A stretch of DNA of 64,000 nt. Source: Alkalicoccobacillus murimartini (lineage in GTDB: Bacteria > Bacillota > Bacilli > Bacillales > Bacillaceae_D). The number at the start of each line of letters is the position of its first letter. The stretch's first letter is position 1. The translations under genes were made by a program, and so were the position numbers. Shown one piece after another: positions 42,593 through 53,336 of this stretch. Location: positions 496,001-560,000 of the forward strand of contig NZ_JAUSUA010000002.1 of NCBI RefSeq assembly GCF_030813245.1, in the 5' to 3' direction. The notes under the pieces are model-generated. The model did no database searches and was not told where the DNA came from. It saw nothing but the letters and a program-made list of their open reading frames with translations.

Positions 42593-42625
42593 GATAAAAG
42601 CAGTTCCAAAAGAACTGCTTTTATC
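42593..42625. terminator. Terminator of fba
   Basis: A 14-bp perfect stem, GATAAAAGCAGTTC / GAACTGCTTTTATC, has a five-base loop and ends in TTTTATC. It lies 12 bp past the fba stop. Confidence 0.88.
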
Positions 42626-42636
42626 ATTGTACTATA

Positions 42637-43503
42637 TTAAGCCTTGTTCGAAGAGCCAAACTCTCTCATCTTACCAATAACTGTTTCTTTAATTGCGTCT
42701 CTTGCTGGTCCAAGATATTTACGCGGATCGTATTCATTTGGTTTAGCAGCAAGTACTTCACGTACTGCTTTAGCAGAAGAGATTTGACTCTCAGTGTTTA
42801 CATTAATTTTAGCATGACCAAATTCAATGGCTTTCTTAATGTCTTTTGTTGGGATTCCAGTACCACCGTGAAGTACTAGTGGAATACCACCAACTAGACC
42901 GTTGATTGTTTTCATGTGATCGAAACCAAGGTTTGGTTCGCCTTTGTATGGACCATGAACAGAACCAAGTGCAGGCGCAAAGCAATCTACATTCGTTGCT
43001 TCTACAAGCTCTTTACACTCTTCAGGAATCGCATAAGCTGCTTCTGCATCATCTACGATTAAATCATCTTCTTGTCCACCAATACGTCCAAGCTCTGCCT
43101 CAACAGATACTCCAACTGCATGAGCCATCTCAACAACACGTTTCGTGATTGCGATGTTCTCTTCAAGTGGATGATGTGATCCATCAATCATGACAGATGT
43201 AAATCCAGCACGAATTGCTTTTGCACAACTTTCAAGACTTGAACCGTGATCAAGGTGAATTGCTACTGGAGCTTCTACTCCGTACTCTTCAATAAGTGCT
43301 TCAACCAATGTTACGATGGTTTTGAATCCACCCATATAACGAGCTGCCCCTTCAGAAACACCAAGAATTACAGGAGAGTTCTCCTCTTTGGCTGCTTGAA
43401 GAATAGCTTGTGTAAACTCAAGATTGTTCAGGTTAAACTGTCCTACAGCGTAACCTTCCGCTTTTGCTTTTTTCAACATGTCTGTCATTGATACTAAAGG
43501 CAT
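42637..43503 (-). CDS. fba: Class II fructose-bisphosphate aldolase
   Basis: This 288-residue zinc aldolase cleaves FBP to DHAP and G3P. The zinc ligands lie in HLDHGSS, SVHGPY and HGGTGIP, and the phosphate site in VNTESQ. The ATG follows AGGAGG. In the 277-bp gap upstream an inverted repeat, CATCTCG / CGAGATG (43581-43614), has no T run. The order spo0F-fba-tal matches B. subtilis. Confidence 0.96.
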   Translation of the reverse strand: MPLVSMTDMLKKAKAEGYAVGQFNLNNLEFTQAILQAAKEENSPVILGVSEGAARYMGGFKTIVTLVEALIEEYGVEAPVAIHLDHGSSLESCAKAIRAGFTSVMIDGSHHPLEENIAITKRVVEMAHAVGVSVEAELGRIGGQEDDLIVDDAEAAYAIPEECKELVEATNVDCFAPALGSVHGPYKGEPNLGFDHMKTINGLVGGIPLVLHGGTGIPTKDIKKAIEFGHAKINVNTESQISSAKAVREVLAAKPNEYDPRKYLGPARDAIKETVIGKMREFGSSNKA

Positions 43504-43780
43504 AATGATCCTCCTAATATATATTGCAGATTTTCTTACATACGAGCGTCAAAACCCACCGCGTGCTATAAAGTAAGTCTCATCTCGCACCTAACTATGC
43601 GCCCTGACGAGATGCGTAAACATGTCTCACTATGTATGACTGGAACAAACCAGTGCGTGCTTCGGTTTCATTTCGGGTTCGTTTGAACGTGTCCATTATA
43701 GCATATTATGAGTTAAATACATCATTTTTACGCAGTGGATTACACGTTTTTATTAAAAATAAATGGTACCGGATGAAATT

Positions 43781-44134
43781 TTATAGATTTTCTCTAATGA
43801 CTTGTCTAACATCATCAATATCAAAAGGCTTAGAGAAATAATTTACAGCCCCTAAACGAATGGCTTCATTAATTAAATTTAACTCACCATATGCTGTCAT
43901 CATAATGACTTTCATATCTGGATGAGTCAATTTTATTCTCCTGAGAATCTCCAATCCATCCATACCTGGGATCTTCATATCCAACAGAATTAAATGAGGG
44001 TTCTCTTTTCCAACAATTTCAATCGCTTGAACACCGTTAGCTGCCTGAAATACTTCATATCCGTCTTTCTGTAAAATCTCATTGAGAAGCACACGTATAC
44101 CATATTGGTCATCAACCACAAGTAATTTCTTCAA
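43781..44134 (-). CDS. spo0F: Sporulation phosphorelay response regulator Spo0F
   Basis: This 117-residue stand-alone receiver domain begins [18 protein letters not shown], with acidic D8-D9, phospho-acceptor D52 in [11 protein letters not shown], the conserved T/A switch in MMTAYGE, and Lys in FSKPFD. It transfers phosphate between sporulation kinases and Spo0B. It is divergent from ywjG as in B. subtilis, and a sigma-H-like promoter lies upstream. Confidence 0.97.
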   Translation of the reverse strand: MKKLLVVDDQYGIRVLLNEILQKDGYEVFQAANGVQAIEIVGKENPHLILLDMKIPGMDGLEILRRIKLTHPDMKVIMMTAYGELNLINEAIRLGAVNYFSKPFDIDDVRQVIRENL

Positions 44135-44182
44135 TTAAGTCCCCCCTTATGCGCTAATCATTCTTTCGATCCAATGCACTAG

Positions 44183-44210
44183 TTTCGGTGTGCTATGTAA
44201 GGAATCCTGC
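44183..44210 (-). promoter_or_regulatory. Candidate sigma-H promoter of spo0F
   Basis: On the minus strand GCAGGATTC, 12 bp, then ACCGAAA fit the sigma-H consensus RnAGGAwWW-N11/12-RnnGAAT with one change in each box. The predicted start leaves a leader of about 40 bp. In B. subtilis spo0F has a sigma-H promoter. Confidence 0.5.
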
Positions 44211-44317
44211 TTTTGTTTGCAGATTGTTAAATTTAATCGAAAAATGTTATCAAAGCAAGAAACAATGAAGTTTGGTACAATAACAAAACAATTCACAAAT
44301 GCTGAAAGGAGCCCTTT

Positions 44318-44842
44318 ATGCTTCGAATATTCACGACACAATTGACCGGCTCAACAAGAGCTTTATTAGAAAAACAAGAAGAAGAAATTGAAGACGCAGC
44401 AAGACTTTTGGCTCAAGCCCTCACATCAGACGGCACAGTGTACATCGCAGCTTTCGGAGAAATGAAATCCATAGAAGCTGAGGCACTGTACGGAAAAGAT
44501 GCATTTCCACAGATGGCTACCTTTCATGAACTGGATTCACTAACAGAACAAGATCGAGTCATTATCACCACACGTCATTCAGGTGATCCCGACGCCGTTC
44601 AACTCGCCACACAACTATCTAAACAACACGTTCCGATTCTCTCTATTACTACTGTAACAGATGACGAAGGTGATTCGCTTGTAAATCTGAGCGATGTTCT
44701 CATAAATATCAATGCACACAATGGACTTGTCCCTACAGATGATGGCTCACGCATTGGCTACCCAGCCTCTATACTCGGTTTGCACGCGTATTTCTGTCTT
44801 TACTTAACAGTGAAAGATATTTTGATGGAGATGGATGAGTGA
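44318..44842 (+). CDS. ywjG: DUF2529 family protein (YwjG)
   Basis: The 174-residue protein has a SIS-like alpha/beta fold: MLRIFTTQLTGS start, then TVYIAAFGEMKSIEAEA and DRVIITTRHSGDPDAV strands. The family is DUF2529; its function is unknown. It is divergent from spo0F as in B. subtilis. The TGA is followed after 5 bp by a C-type repeat array, with no separate terminator visible. The ATG follows AAAGGAG. Confidence 0.88.
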   Translation: MLRIFTTQLTGSTRALLEKQEEEIEDAARLLAQALTSDGTVYIAAFGEMKSIEAEALYGKDAFPQMATFHELDSLTEQDRVIITTRHSGDPDAVQLATQLSKQHVPILSITTVTDDEGDSLVNLSDVLININAHNGLVPTDDGSRIGYPASILGLHAYFCLYLTVKDILMEMDE

Positions 44843-44847
44843 TTTTT

Positions 44848-45100
44848 GAGCATGGATCAAGGGGAGGCGCGCATTTTTTCTTATTTTTGAGCGTTTTGGC
44901 CTTGTTTTCGCGCATTCTCAGCTTTTTTGAGCATGGATCAGGGATTTGCGCGCATTCCTTCTCATTTTTGAGCATTCTAGCTCTGGTTTCGCGCATTCTC
45001 AGCTTTTTTGAGCATAGATCAGGGATTGCGCGCGTTCCTTCTCATTTTTGAGCATTCTAGCTCTGATTTCGCGCATTCTCAGCTTTTTTGAGCATGGATC
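44848..45100 (+). repeat. Short-repeat array C1 (GAGCAT/GCGCAT family)
   Basis: Thirteen words, alternating GAGCAT and GCGCAT, start at 44848, 44869, 44889, 44910, 44929, 44950, 44970, 44991, 45010, 45030, 45050, 45071 and 45090, a mean of 20.2 bp. Four-word blocks of about 81 bp are nearly identical. The array lies between the ywjG stop and the NERD3 stop (convergent genes). A minus-strand ORF across it is the translated repeat. Confidence 0.95.
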
Positions 45101-45151
45101 AAGCCTATCTTCTGAGTTCCAGATTCCATAATGATTGCGCGTAAGGAGGAT

Positions 45152-46036
45152 TTAGCCATTTCCTTGCATTTGATTTCGTTCTTTCAGCATTCTATACGTG
45201 GTGTGTCGAGATTGAAGTTGGAGGAAGTCTCTGCATGCTCTATTGGTGAGAGGTTCATCGAATAATATGGAGAAATCATCTAATGCTTGAAGGTGTGCTG
45301 TTTTAGAGTAATTCAAACAACGGGAGCAGTACCAACTGCCATTTTTTTGTTGGCGACTCATAAGTGGATGCGAGCATGACGGGCAATATACACCTTTTCT
45401 TATATCCGATCGATCTATTTCGTAGGTTTGGAAAATGGAGGTCAAATCTGGAGAGTCTGCCTGACATAGTTGTTTTGCAATCGATTGAATTTGATTGAAT
45501 GTGAGGTGAGTTTTGATGGGGTTTCCTTGGAGAAGTTCTAGTTTCTCTGAAATAAATTCTGCACGTATAACGGAGTGAATAATTGATTTGTTTTCTGTCT
45601 CTATAATAGTGGATGGGTGAGCGAAAACTACGATTGATTTCACAGGCAGACCTGGAAATCCCTGATCAGTTAGAAAATTTTCTAGTTGAATGCGTTGCCG
45701 ACGAACTTGAGTGAGCGGATTAGGGAGACTCTCAACACCATTTTGAGTCTTACGTAGCATTTGCTTAGTCGATTCATCAAAAATAATACTCCCCGATAGA
45801 TTCTTCACTTCAATAATTCCAATAAACTGCGGACATAACACAACGGTGTCCATTTGAAAAAAGGTTTGGTTTATTCCTCGGATACGCAAATCATGTAGAA
45901 GTGTAAAATCATCATTTAGAAATTGAAAATGATAATCCATCGATCTCTCACCCTGATAGCCAAGCTCTCGATTAGTAAGGTCTTGATATACTTTTTGATA
46001 AGCACTGTGTTTGGGATTAAGCCTTTGATGCAGCAC
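45152..46036 (-). CDS. NERD-domain protein with zinc ribbon (NERD3); N-terminus probably extends to 46087
   Basis: From GTG 46036 the protein has 294 residues: E30 in YQGER, D63 (QMD), E76-V-K78 (IIEVK), NPLTQVRRQ, then the zinc ribbon C218-xx-C221 / C237-xx-C240 and a helical C-terminal segment. Compared with NERD2 the C-terminus is about 13 residues shorter. GTG 46036 has no RBS. A good AGGAGGTGG stands 51 bp further upstream, 8 bp before an in-frame ATA (46087-46085), and the 17 added codons (ending LPRRLSQLR) align with NERD2 (MPMKMQQLL). So translation may start at ATA, or the ATG was lost. C arrays lie on both sides. Confidence 0.78.
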   Translation of the reverse strand: MLHQRLNPKHSAYQKVYQDLTNRELGYQGERSMDYHFQFLNDDFTLLHDLRIRGINQTFFQMDTVVLCPQFIGIIEVKNLSGSIIFDESTKQMLRKTQNGVESLPNPLTQVRRQRIQLENFLTDQGFPGLPVKSIVVFAHPSTIIETENKSIIHSVIRAEFISEKLELLQGNPIKTHLTFNQIQSIAKQLCQADSPDLTSIFQTYEIDRSDIRKGVYCPSCSHPLMSRQQKNGSWYCSRCLNYSKTAHLQALDDFSILFDEPLTNRACRDFLQLQSRHTTYRMLKERNQMQGNG

Positions 46037-46221
46037 ACGGAGTTGACTCAGCCTACGTGGTAAAACTCGCCTTTTATAAATAAATATGAATCTCCACCTC
46101 CTAATTAGTATCCAAGTACTTTCAATATCCCAAGTCGAATATCCTTCTAGATCAGGATAAATTTAAAATTAATGATGGAAGGTTTGATAATGTTACATTG
46201 ATGTACCTTGTAGCTTTTTTC

Positions 46222-46645
46222 GCGCACCTCTCTTTCCATTTTGAGCATTTTCATGCTTTTTGCTCACTCCCTCCCTCTTTCCGCGCACCTCCCCTCTCTT
46301 TTTGAGCATTCTCAAGCTTTTTGCGCACTCACTGCCTTTTTTCGCGCACCTCCCCTCTCTTTTTGAGCATTCTCAAACTTTTTGCGCACTCACTGCCTTT
46401 TTTCGCGCACCTTTCCTCTCTTTTTGAGCATTCTCAAGTTTAATACGCACTCCCGCCTTTTTTCCGCGCACCTCCCCTCTCTTTTTGAGCATTCTCAAGT
46501 TTTTTGCGCACTCAGGCACTCTTTCCGCGCACCTCACCTCTTTTTTTGAGCATTCTCAAAACTTTCTGCGCACTCACGCCCTTTTTTCGCGCACTCCCGC
46601 CTTCTTTTTGAGCATTCTCAAACTTCCTGCCCACTCCCGCCCTTT
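46222..46645 (+). repeat. Short-repeat array C2 (GCGCAC/GAGCAT family)
   Basis: Words begin at 46222, 46243, 46262, 46283, 46304, 46323, 46344, 46365, 46384, 46405, 46426, 46446, 46466, 46487, 46506, 46527, 46548, 46568, 46589, 46610 and about 46630: 21 copies at 20.4 bp. They run as triplets GCGCAC-GAGCAT-GCGCAC of about 61 bp. The array lies upstream of NERD3 and reaches the pyrG terminator. Confidence 0.95.
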
Positions 46646-46682
46646 TCCCCCGCACCTCACGTCCCTCCCCCTCCAAAACCAC

Positions 46683-46716
46683 AAAAAAAAGCGCAGGTCG
46701 CTCCTACGCTTTTTTG
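46683..46716 (-). terminator. Terminator of pyrG
   Basis: A stem, AGCGTAGG / CCTGCGCT (one G-U), with a five-base loop is followed on the minus strand by T8. Confidence 0.85.
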
Positions 46717-46722
46717 TATGCA

Positions 46723-48381
<1,659 letters not shown>

Positions 48382-48403
48382 TTAAATCTAGATACAAAAC
48401 AAA

Positions 48404-48534
48404 AAAAAACAAAAGCGGCGGACTCCCTCTATAACAGGGGGCACACGCTTTTGTTTCCATTACATCTATGTCAGTTCATTATACTATTTCTTAAGCCCAA
48501 GGATGATTCTACATAGAAAATGTGGATAAGTCAA
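48404..48534 (-). promoter_or_regulatory. pyrG promoter, GGGC start site and attenuator; DnaA box overlaps the -35
   Basis: On the minus strand TTGACT (48534-48529), 17 bp and TAGAAT (48511-48506) are followed 7 bp later by GGGCTT (48498-48493). B. subtilis pyrG starts GGGC, and at low CTP extra G residues are added and pair with a C-rich strand to prevent termination. Here the leader hairpin (ACAAAAGCG...CGCTTTTGT then T9, 48404-48456) has GCCCCCTG in its 5' side, a fitting partner. TTATCCACA (minus strand, 48529-48521), a perfect DnaA box, starts at the last T of the -35. Confidence 0.88.
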
Positions 48535-48543
48535 GTCCTTGTC

Positions 48544-49080
48544 TTAGCGATCTTCTTCGTCTTCAGAATCAAAGGCTTCATCTTCGTCATCGTCTTCTTC
48601 GTCGTCATCATCATCAAATCCATCAAGGTCTTTCTCTTCAAAATCTTCTTCAGAAGCATCCTCTTCATTTGAAATCTCATCAAGCTCGTCAGCAAGATCT
48701 TCAAACTCATCCTCTTCAGAGTCATCTAGTTCGCTATCGTCTACTAGATCTAGATCATCATCATCTTGAGACGCTTTTTTCTTTTTCTTTTTTGGAGTAG
48801 CAGCCGGAACTGGCTCTTCAATTTGGTCAATTGGATACCAGGCTTTAATGCCCCAACGGTTCTCACCCATCGTAATAAAACGGCCATCTGTATTTAGGTC
48901 TGTGTACAAAAAGGAAATACTGTTCTTCACATCCTGTTTGCTCATTCCTTTAATTTTGGCAATTTCATCAACTAGAGCATAGTATTCGATTGGTTGATTT
49001 TTATTTTGCATTAACTCAAAAGCAATCTCTATCATGGACATTTCTTGGATTTCATCAGCAGTGTAATTATTAAATTTCAA
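48544..49080 (-). CDS. rpoE: RNA polymerase delta subunit
   Basis: This 178-residue protein (starting at TTG 49080 after AAAGGG, or at GTG 49089) has the folded N-terminal domain (about 1-90, HARE-HTH fold: YALVDEIAKIKGMSKQDVKNSI, TDLNTDGRF, WGIKAWYP). A KKKKKK patch and a very acidic tail of about 75 Asp/Glu-rich residues follow, as in B. subtilis RpoE. It increases RNA polymerase recycling and the response to initiating NTP levels. It lies directly upstream of pyrG. Confidence 0.95.
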   Translation of the reverse strand: MKFNNYTADEIQEMSMIEIAFELMQNKNQPIEYYALVDEIAKIKGMSKQDVKNSISFLYTDLNTDGRFITMGENRWGIKAWYPIDQIEEPVPAATPKKKKKKASQDDDDLDLVDDSELDDSEEDEFEDLADELDEISNEEDASEEDFEEKDLDGFDDDDDEEDDDEDEAFDSEDEEDR

Positions 49081-49203
49081 ACCGGGCACGCCCTTTCAGC
49101 ATTATCTATACGATTTATATCGTCTATGAATCATTTTGAGATCATCTTTTTCATTATAAACATATTTTCATAAAATATGCTAGAGCTTCCTTAGTGAGCG
49201 TGC

Positions 49204-49818
49204 TTATCGATTTTTAATTAAGTTCTTAATCTGTAATGTTATGTATTCTTCTAAGGTGAAATCTCTTCTAAGTGCCCATCTGCGAAAGGTCCACATTTGA
49301 CCGGCAACTAGCAGATTGTGGGTAAAGAGTTTGCTTTCTTTATCTGTGAGGGTAAAAACAGCTTCCTTCTGGCAGTCGGCTACAATCTCTTCCATCATCG
49401 CTACCATCTCTGTTTCCTTTTTTAATACGTATGGAAGTGTTTCTTTTGGAAGAGACTTTGTTTCCTGATACATGACCAATACTTCATCTTGCATGGAATC
49501 AATGACTAGGAAATACGCACGAATCGCTGCTTCTAGGCGATCAATAGCTGGGCCCGTTGTATGTAATTGCTTCTTCAGGCGTTCCGTTACTTCGTCATAG
49601 ATCGAATCACAGACTAAGTAAAGCACATCTTCCTTTGTCCCAATATATTCATAGAGTGTTCCAATACTAAATCCTGATTCTTTTGCTATTTCTCTTGTTG
49701 TTGTTCGATGGAAGCCTTTTTCGATAAATAGTCGAACGGCTCCTTTAATAATCTGCTCACGACGTTTACGAATGAGCTGCTGATCTTTTACTAGTGATGG
49801 AACAGACTTCTTCTCCAT
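49204..49818 (-). CDS. TetR/AcrR-family transcriptional regulator
   Basis: The 204-residue protein has an N-terminal HTH (about 27-62, TTREIAKESGFSIGTLYEYIG) and an all-helical ligand-binding domain of the type found in fatty-acid or acyl-CoA responsive TetR proteins (Met/Trp-rich C-terminal half, QMWTFRRWAL). No target operon is next to it; in B. subtilis this area holds acyl-CoA genes. The ligand is unknown. Confidence 0.85.
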   Translation of the reverse strand: MEKKSVPSLVKDQQLIRKRREQIIKGAVRLFIEKGFHRTTTREIAKESGFSIGTLYEYIGTKEDVLYLVCDSIYDEVTERLKKQLHTTGPAIDRLEAAIRAYFLVIDSMQDEVLVMYQETKSLPKETLPYVLKKETEMVAMMEEIVADCQKEAVFTLTDKESKLFTHNLLVAGQMWTFRRWALRRDFTLEEYITLQIKNLIKNR

Positions 49819-49948
49819 AAGGCAACAGACTCCCTCTCACCTATTTGTCCTTATTCTACCATGAGAGTTCCTAAAAATTCAAAATTGCACCTCATGAATG
49901 ATTAACATACTGGGCATAGTAAATAAAAAGAATCCAAGGAGCTCCGAT

Positions 49949-51145
49949 ATGATCATTGCGTTGATAGTACTTGTGTTGCTCTTGCTCATTATTGTTTGGC
50001 TAAGAGTCGATTATGTCATCGGGTACAAAAAGCTACATACGAATAACCACACGTCGATCCAGGAATCCCGCTATCCTACTCTATCCTTCATCGCTACAGG
50101 TGAAGACTTTTTTGATCAACTCTTTGCAGATATTCGAGCTGCTCATCGTCATATTCATCTGTTGTTTTACATTTTCAAAGATGATCACATTGGGTCGCGA
50201 CTCATTAAATTATTAGAAGAAAAAGCTACAGAAGGAGTAGACGTCATTGTCATGGTGGATTGGTTAGGGAATAAGCTCCCTCACAAAACCATCAAACGCA
50301 TGCAAGAGTCTGGAATCCTTTTCACTACTAGTCACACACCTGCATTTCCCACGCTGTTCTTTTCTCTCAACTGCCGTAACCACCGTAAGATTGCAATTAT
50401 TGATGGGAAGCTTGGCTATGTAGGTGGGTTTAATGCTGGAGATGAATACCTTGGACGTGATCCGAAATTCGGATTTTGGCGTGATCTCCATCTACGTTTG
50501 GAAGGAGATGGGGTGCAAGATTTGCAGAAACAATTTTTAGTGGACCTTGATCATACTAAAACAGATTATTTTAACAGGAACGATTATTATCCCCATCTTG
50601 CTAAAGGGGCCCATACGGTTCGATTGATTCCTACTGATGGACATTATTTAGAGGATTTATTAATGGAAACCCTGCAAAAGGCCAAATCCTCCATCCTGTT
50701 AGGTTCGCCTTATTACATACCAAGTGATCCATTACAGGAGTTATTAATTAATTCAGCTCAAAATGGCATAAGTGTTAAACTCATTCTTCCGCAAAAATCA
50801 GATCATCCATTAGTTAAAGAAGGCTCGATGCCTTATGTCCAACGATTAGTGGAATCAGGAGTAGATGTTTACCATTATGATCAAGGCTTTTACCACGCAA
50901 AAGCCCTGGTCATCGACCAGAGCTTGGCATGGGTAAGTACAGCTAATCTTGATAAGCGCAGCTTTTACCTGAACAGCGAAATGACGTGCATGTTATATGA
51001 TCAGAAAAGCATCCAGGAATTGATTACGTGTATACAACACGATATGCAAATCTCTGAAAAGGTAACAAAGGAATCCTTCCAAAAGCGTTCACTCTTAAGT
51101 AAGAGCAAAGAACAAATGGCCGGCCTACTATCTGGTTTACTTTAA
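49949..51145 (+). CDS. clsB: Cardiolipin synthase-like phospholipase D family protein (YwjE/ClsB)
   Basis: The 398 residues start at ATG 49949, 8 bp after AAGGAG; the upstream extension has no RBS. One N-terminal membrane span (about 3-21) precedes two PLD domains with HxK motifs: NHRKIAIIDG near the middle and YHAKALVIDQ near the C-terminus, each with the following Asn/Ser (GGFNAGDEY and STANLDKRS). It joins phosphatidylglycerol to cardiolipin. Its last 4 bases overlap the convergent DUF456 gene. Confidence 0.9.
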   Translation: MIIALIVLVLLLLIIVWLRVDYVIGYKKLHTNNHTSIQESRYPTLSFIATGEDFFDQLFADIRAAHRHIHLLFYIFKDDHIGSRLIKLLEEKATEGVDVIVMVDWLGNKLPHKTIKRMQESGILFTTSHTPAFPTLFFSLNCRNHRKIAIIDGKLGYVGGFNAGDEYLGRDPKFGFWRDLHLRLEGDGVQDLQKQFLVDLDHTKTDYFNRNDYYPHLAKGAHTVRLIPTDGHYLEDLLMETLQKAKSSILLGSPYYIPSDPLQELLINSAQNGISVKLILPQKSDHPLVKEGSMPYVQRLVESGVDVYHYDQGFYHAKALVIDQSLAWVSTANLDKRSFYLNSEMTCMLYDQKSIQELITCIQHDMQISEKVTKESFQKRSLLSKSKEQMAGLLSGLL

Positions 51146-51627
51146 AAAACAAACACTTCTAGCAGGAACCAAATAATCAAAACGGTTTGAATTACAGCCT
51201 TTGCTACCGTCCCACTTAAAAAAGCGAGGAAGGAAGCGAAGGCGATTTTCAAGGCATTGTTCATGTTACGATGTAGAATTAATTCCACAATGAGGACAAG
51301 CGCAAATGGCACAAGGATAATACCAAATGGCGGAATGACAAAGGATCCAACGATGACACCAATGATTCCTGCCCATTCTCCCCATTTAGAGCCACCATAC
51401 TTTTTAACAAAGTATCTGCTAGCTAAGATATCCGCTGCAATTAATACAATGGTCAGAATAACGGCTACTGCCCAAAATACCCAACTAAGTGAACCGTCCG
51501 TTACCCCAAACTGATAGATTAAAAAACCTACCCACAAAACGAGCACTGAAGGAACAAGCGGGAAAATTAACCCTACGTATCCTAGGACAAAACAAACTAC
51601 AATGAGGATCCACCAAATCATATCCAT
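51142..51627 (-). CDS. DUF456 family membrane protein
   Basis: The 161-residue protein has about five membrane spans and the Gly-rich stretches GLIFPLVPSVL and GVIVGSFVIPPFGIILVPF that mark DUF456. The function is unknown. The stop overlaps the cls stop region by 4 bp (tail to tail). It lies 8 bp downstream of argS, so it is probably in the argS transcript. Confidence 0.82.
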   Translation of the reverse strand: MDMIWWILIVVCFVLGYVGLIFPLVPSVLVLWVGFLIYQFGVTDGSLSWVFWAVAVILTIVLIAADILASRYFVKKYGGSKWGEWAGIIGVIVGSFVIPPFGIILVPFALVLIVELILHRNMNNALKIAFASFLAFLSGTVAKAVIQTVLIIWFLLEVFVF

Positions 51628-51635
51628 CTCGTGAA

Positions 51636-53306
51636 TTACATTTTCTCAGGTGCACTAACACCTAATAGGTCGAGTCCACTTTGTAGTGTAATTTGAGTTG
51701 CTTTCATTAGTGCAAGGCGTGCTTCCGTCTTTTTCGTATCTTCTGGATCAAGGACACGCTCTGCATTATAGAAACTGTGCAGTAACGAAGCGAGTTCATG
51801 CACGTAGTTAGCTACCTTATGTGGCGTACGCTTTGTTGCTGCATCGGCAACCACAGCCGGGAAATCACCGATTGCTTTCAATAAATCATATTCTTTTTCC
51901 GATGATACTGGCGTCAGATCAGTGGATTCACTAAAACTAAGTCCCATCTCTTCCCCTTGACGAAGCATACTGCACACGCGTGCATGCGCGTACTGCACGT
52001 AGAAAACAGGGTTTTCATTAGATTTTGATACAGCAAGATCCATATCAAAGTCTAATTGAGTATCTAGGCTTCTCATTGCAAAGAAATAACGGGTCGCATC
52101 AAGACCTACTTCTTCCATTAATTCACGCAACGTCACCGCTTTCCCTGTACGCTTGCTCATCTTCACTTTTTCCCCACCTTGAACAAGGCTAACCATCTGA
52201 GTGATTTGAATATCAAGCTTTTCACGATCGTAGCCTAATGCTTCAACCGCTGCTTTCATTCGTGCAATATAGCCATGATGATCTGCGCCCATCATGTCAA
52301 TCAACCGATCATAGCCACGATTAAATTTATCTTCATGGTATGCGATATCTGGTAGTAAATATGTGTAGCTACCATCTTTTTTGATCAGAACACGATCCTT
52401 GTCATCACCATACTTCGTTGTTTTTAACCAAGTGGCTCCGTCTTCTTCAAAGATCTCATCTTGTTTTCTCAACACATCAAGCGTTCGATCGATCACTCCA
52501 GATTCATATAGAGACATCTCAGAAAACCATGTATCAAATGTAACGCGGTAGTCCGTTAGATCCAGTTTGATTTTATCAAGTGCTTTGTTTAAGCCAAACG
52601 TGCGTAATGCCTTCAAGCGAGCTTCATCTTCTAGTTTCAGGTAAGCATCACCTTCTGCGTCAGCAAGTTCCTGACCCATCTCAATAATATCCTTACCATT
52701 GTAGCCATCCTCAGGCATCTCTGCATCCATACCCAATGCCTGCTTATAACGAGCCTCTACAGAATAAGCTAAGTTATTAATTTGATTGCCGGCATCATTA
52801 ATATAATACTCACGCCCCATTTGATAGCCAGCTTTCTCCATAATCCTAACCATCGCATCTCCAACTGCAGCCCCACGTGCATGCCCCAGATGCAGCGTTC
52901 CTGTTGGATTAGCAGAAACATACTCAACCAATACTTTCTCGCCACGACCAATATCGCTCGCACCATACGTATCCGGCTTAGCAAGTACATCCGTAATAAC
53001 GTCTAATAAATAAGAATTATCCATATAGAAATTTATAAAACCTGGACCTGCAATATTTACTTTGGCCACAGAGGCTTTCTCTTGATTCAAGCGTTGTGTA
53101 ATCTCTTCGGCAATTTGCTTAGGTGCCTTTTTGGCGATCCTCGCTAACTGCATTGCTACATTACTCGCATAGTCCCCGTGTGACTTTTCCTTTGGTGTTT
53201 CAAGCAAGATGTCAGGAATGTCTTGCACCTCTGCCAGTCCAGCCTCAACAATCGCTGCTTTTATTTCTTCTCTTAATACTTGTTTGATTTGTTCCACGCT
53301 GTTCAT
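51636..53306 (-). CDS. argS: Arginyl-tRNA synthetase
   Basis: This 556-residue class I synthetase has the HIGH motif as HLGHARGAA, preceded by SANPTGTL, and the KMSKS motif as [10 protein letters not shown]. The N-terminal Add-1 domain and the C-terminal helical anticodon-binding domain are complete. No T-box was seen upstream. It is preceded by ywiB by 30 bp, so ywiB-argS-DUF456 form an operon. Confidence 0.97.
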   Translation of the reverse strand: MNSVEQIKQVLREEIKAAIVEAGLAEVQDIPDILLETPKEKSHGDYASNVAMQLARIAKKAPKQIAEEITQRLNQEKASVAKVNIAGPGFINFYMDNSYLLDVITDVLAKPDTYGASDIGRGEKVLVEYVSANPTGTLHLGHARGAAVGDAMVRIMEKAGYQMGREYYINDAGNQINNLAYSVEARYKQALGMDAEMPEDGYNGKDIIEMGQELADAEGDAYLKLEDEARLKALRTFGLNKALDKIKLDLTDYRVTFDTWFSEMSLYESGVIDRTLDVLRKQDEIFEEDGATWLKTTKYGDDKDRVLIKKDGSYTYLLPDIAYHEDKFNRGYDRLIDMMGADHHGYIARMKAAVEALGYDREKLDIQITQMVSLVQGGEKVKMSKRTGKAVTLRELMEEVGLDATRYFFAMRSLDTQLDFDMDLAVSKSNENPVFYVQYAHARVCSMLRQGEEMGLSFSESTDLTPVSSEKEYDLLKAIGDFPAVVADAATKRTPHKVANYVHELASLLHSFYNAERVLDPEDTKKTEARLALMKATQITLQSGLDLLGVSAPEKM

Positions 53307-53336
53307 CTGTTATGCGCCCCTCTGATCATTTAATAG

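Noticed and set aside
44848-46645. CRISPR array
   Set aside because: The period is 20 bp, the words are 6-8 bp and degenerate, the intervening bases are themselves repeated, and there are no cas genes or leader.
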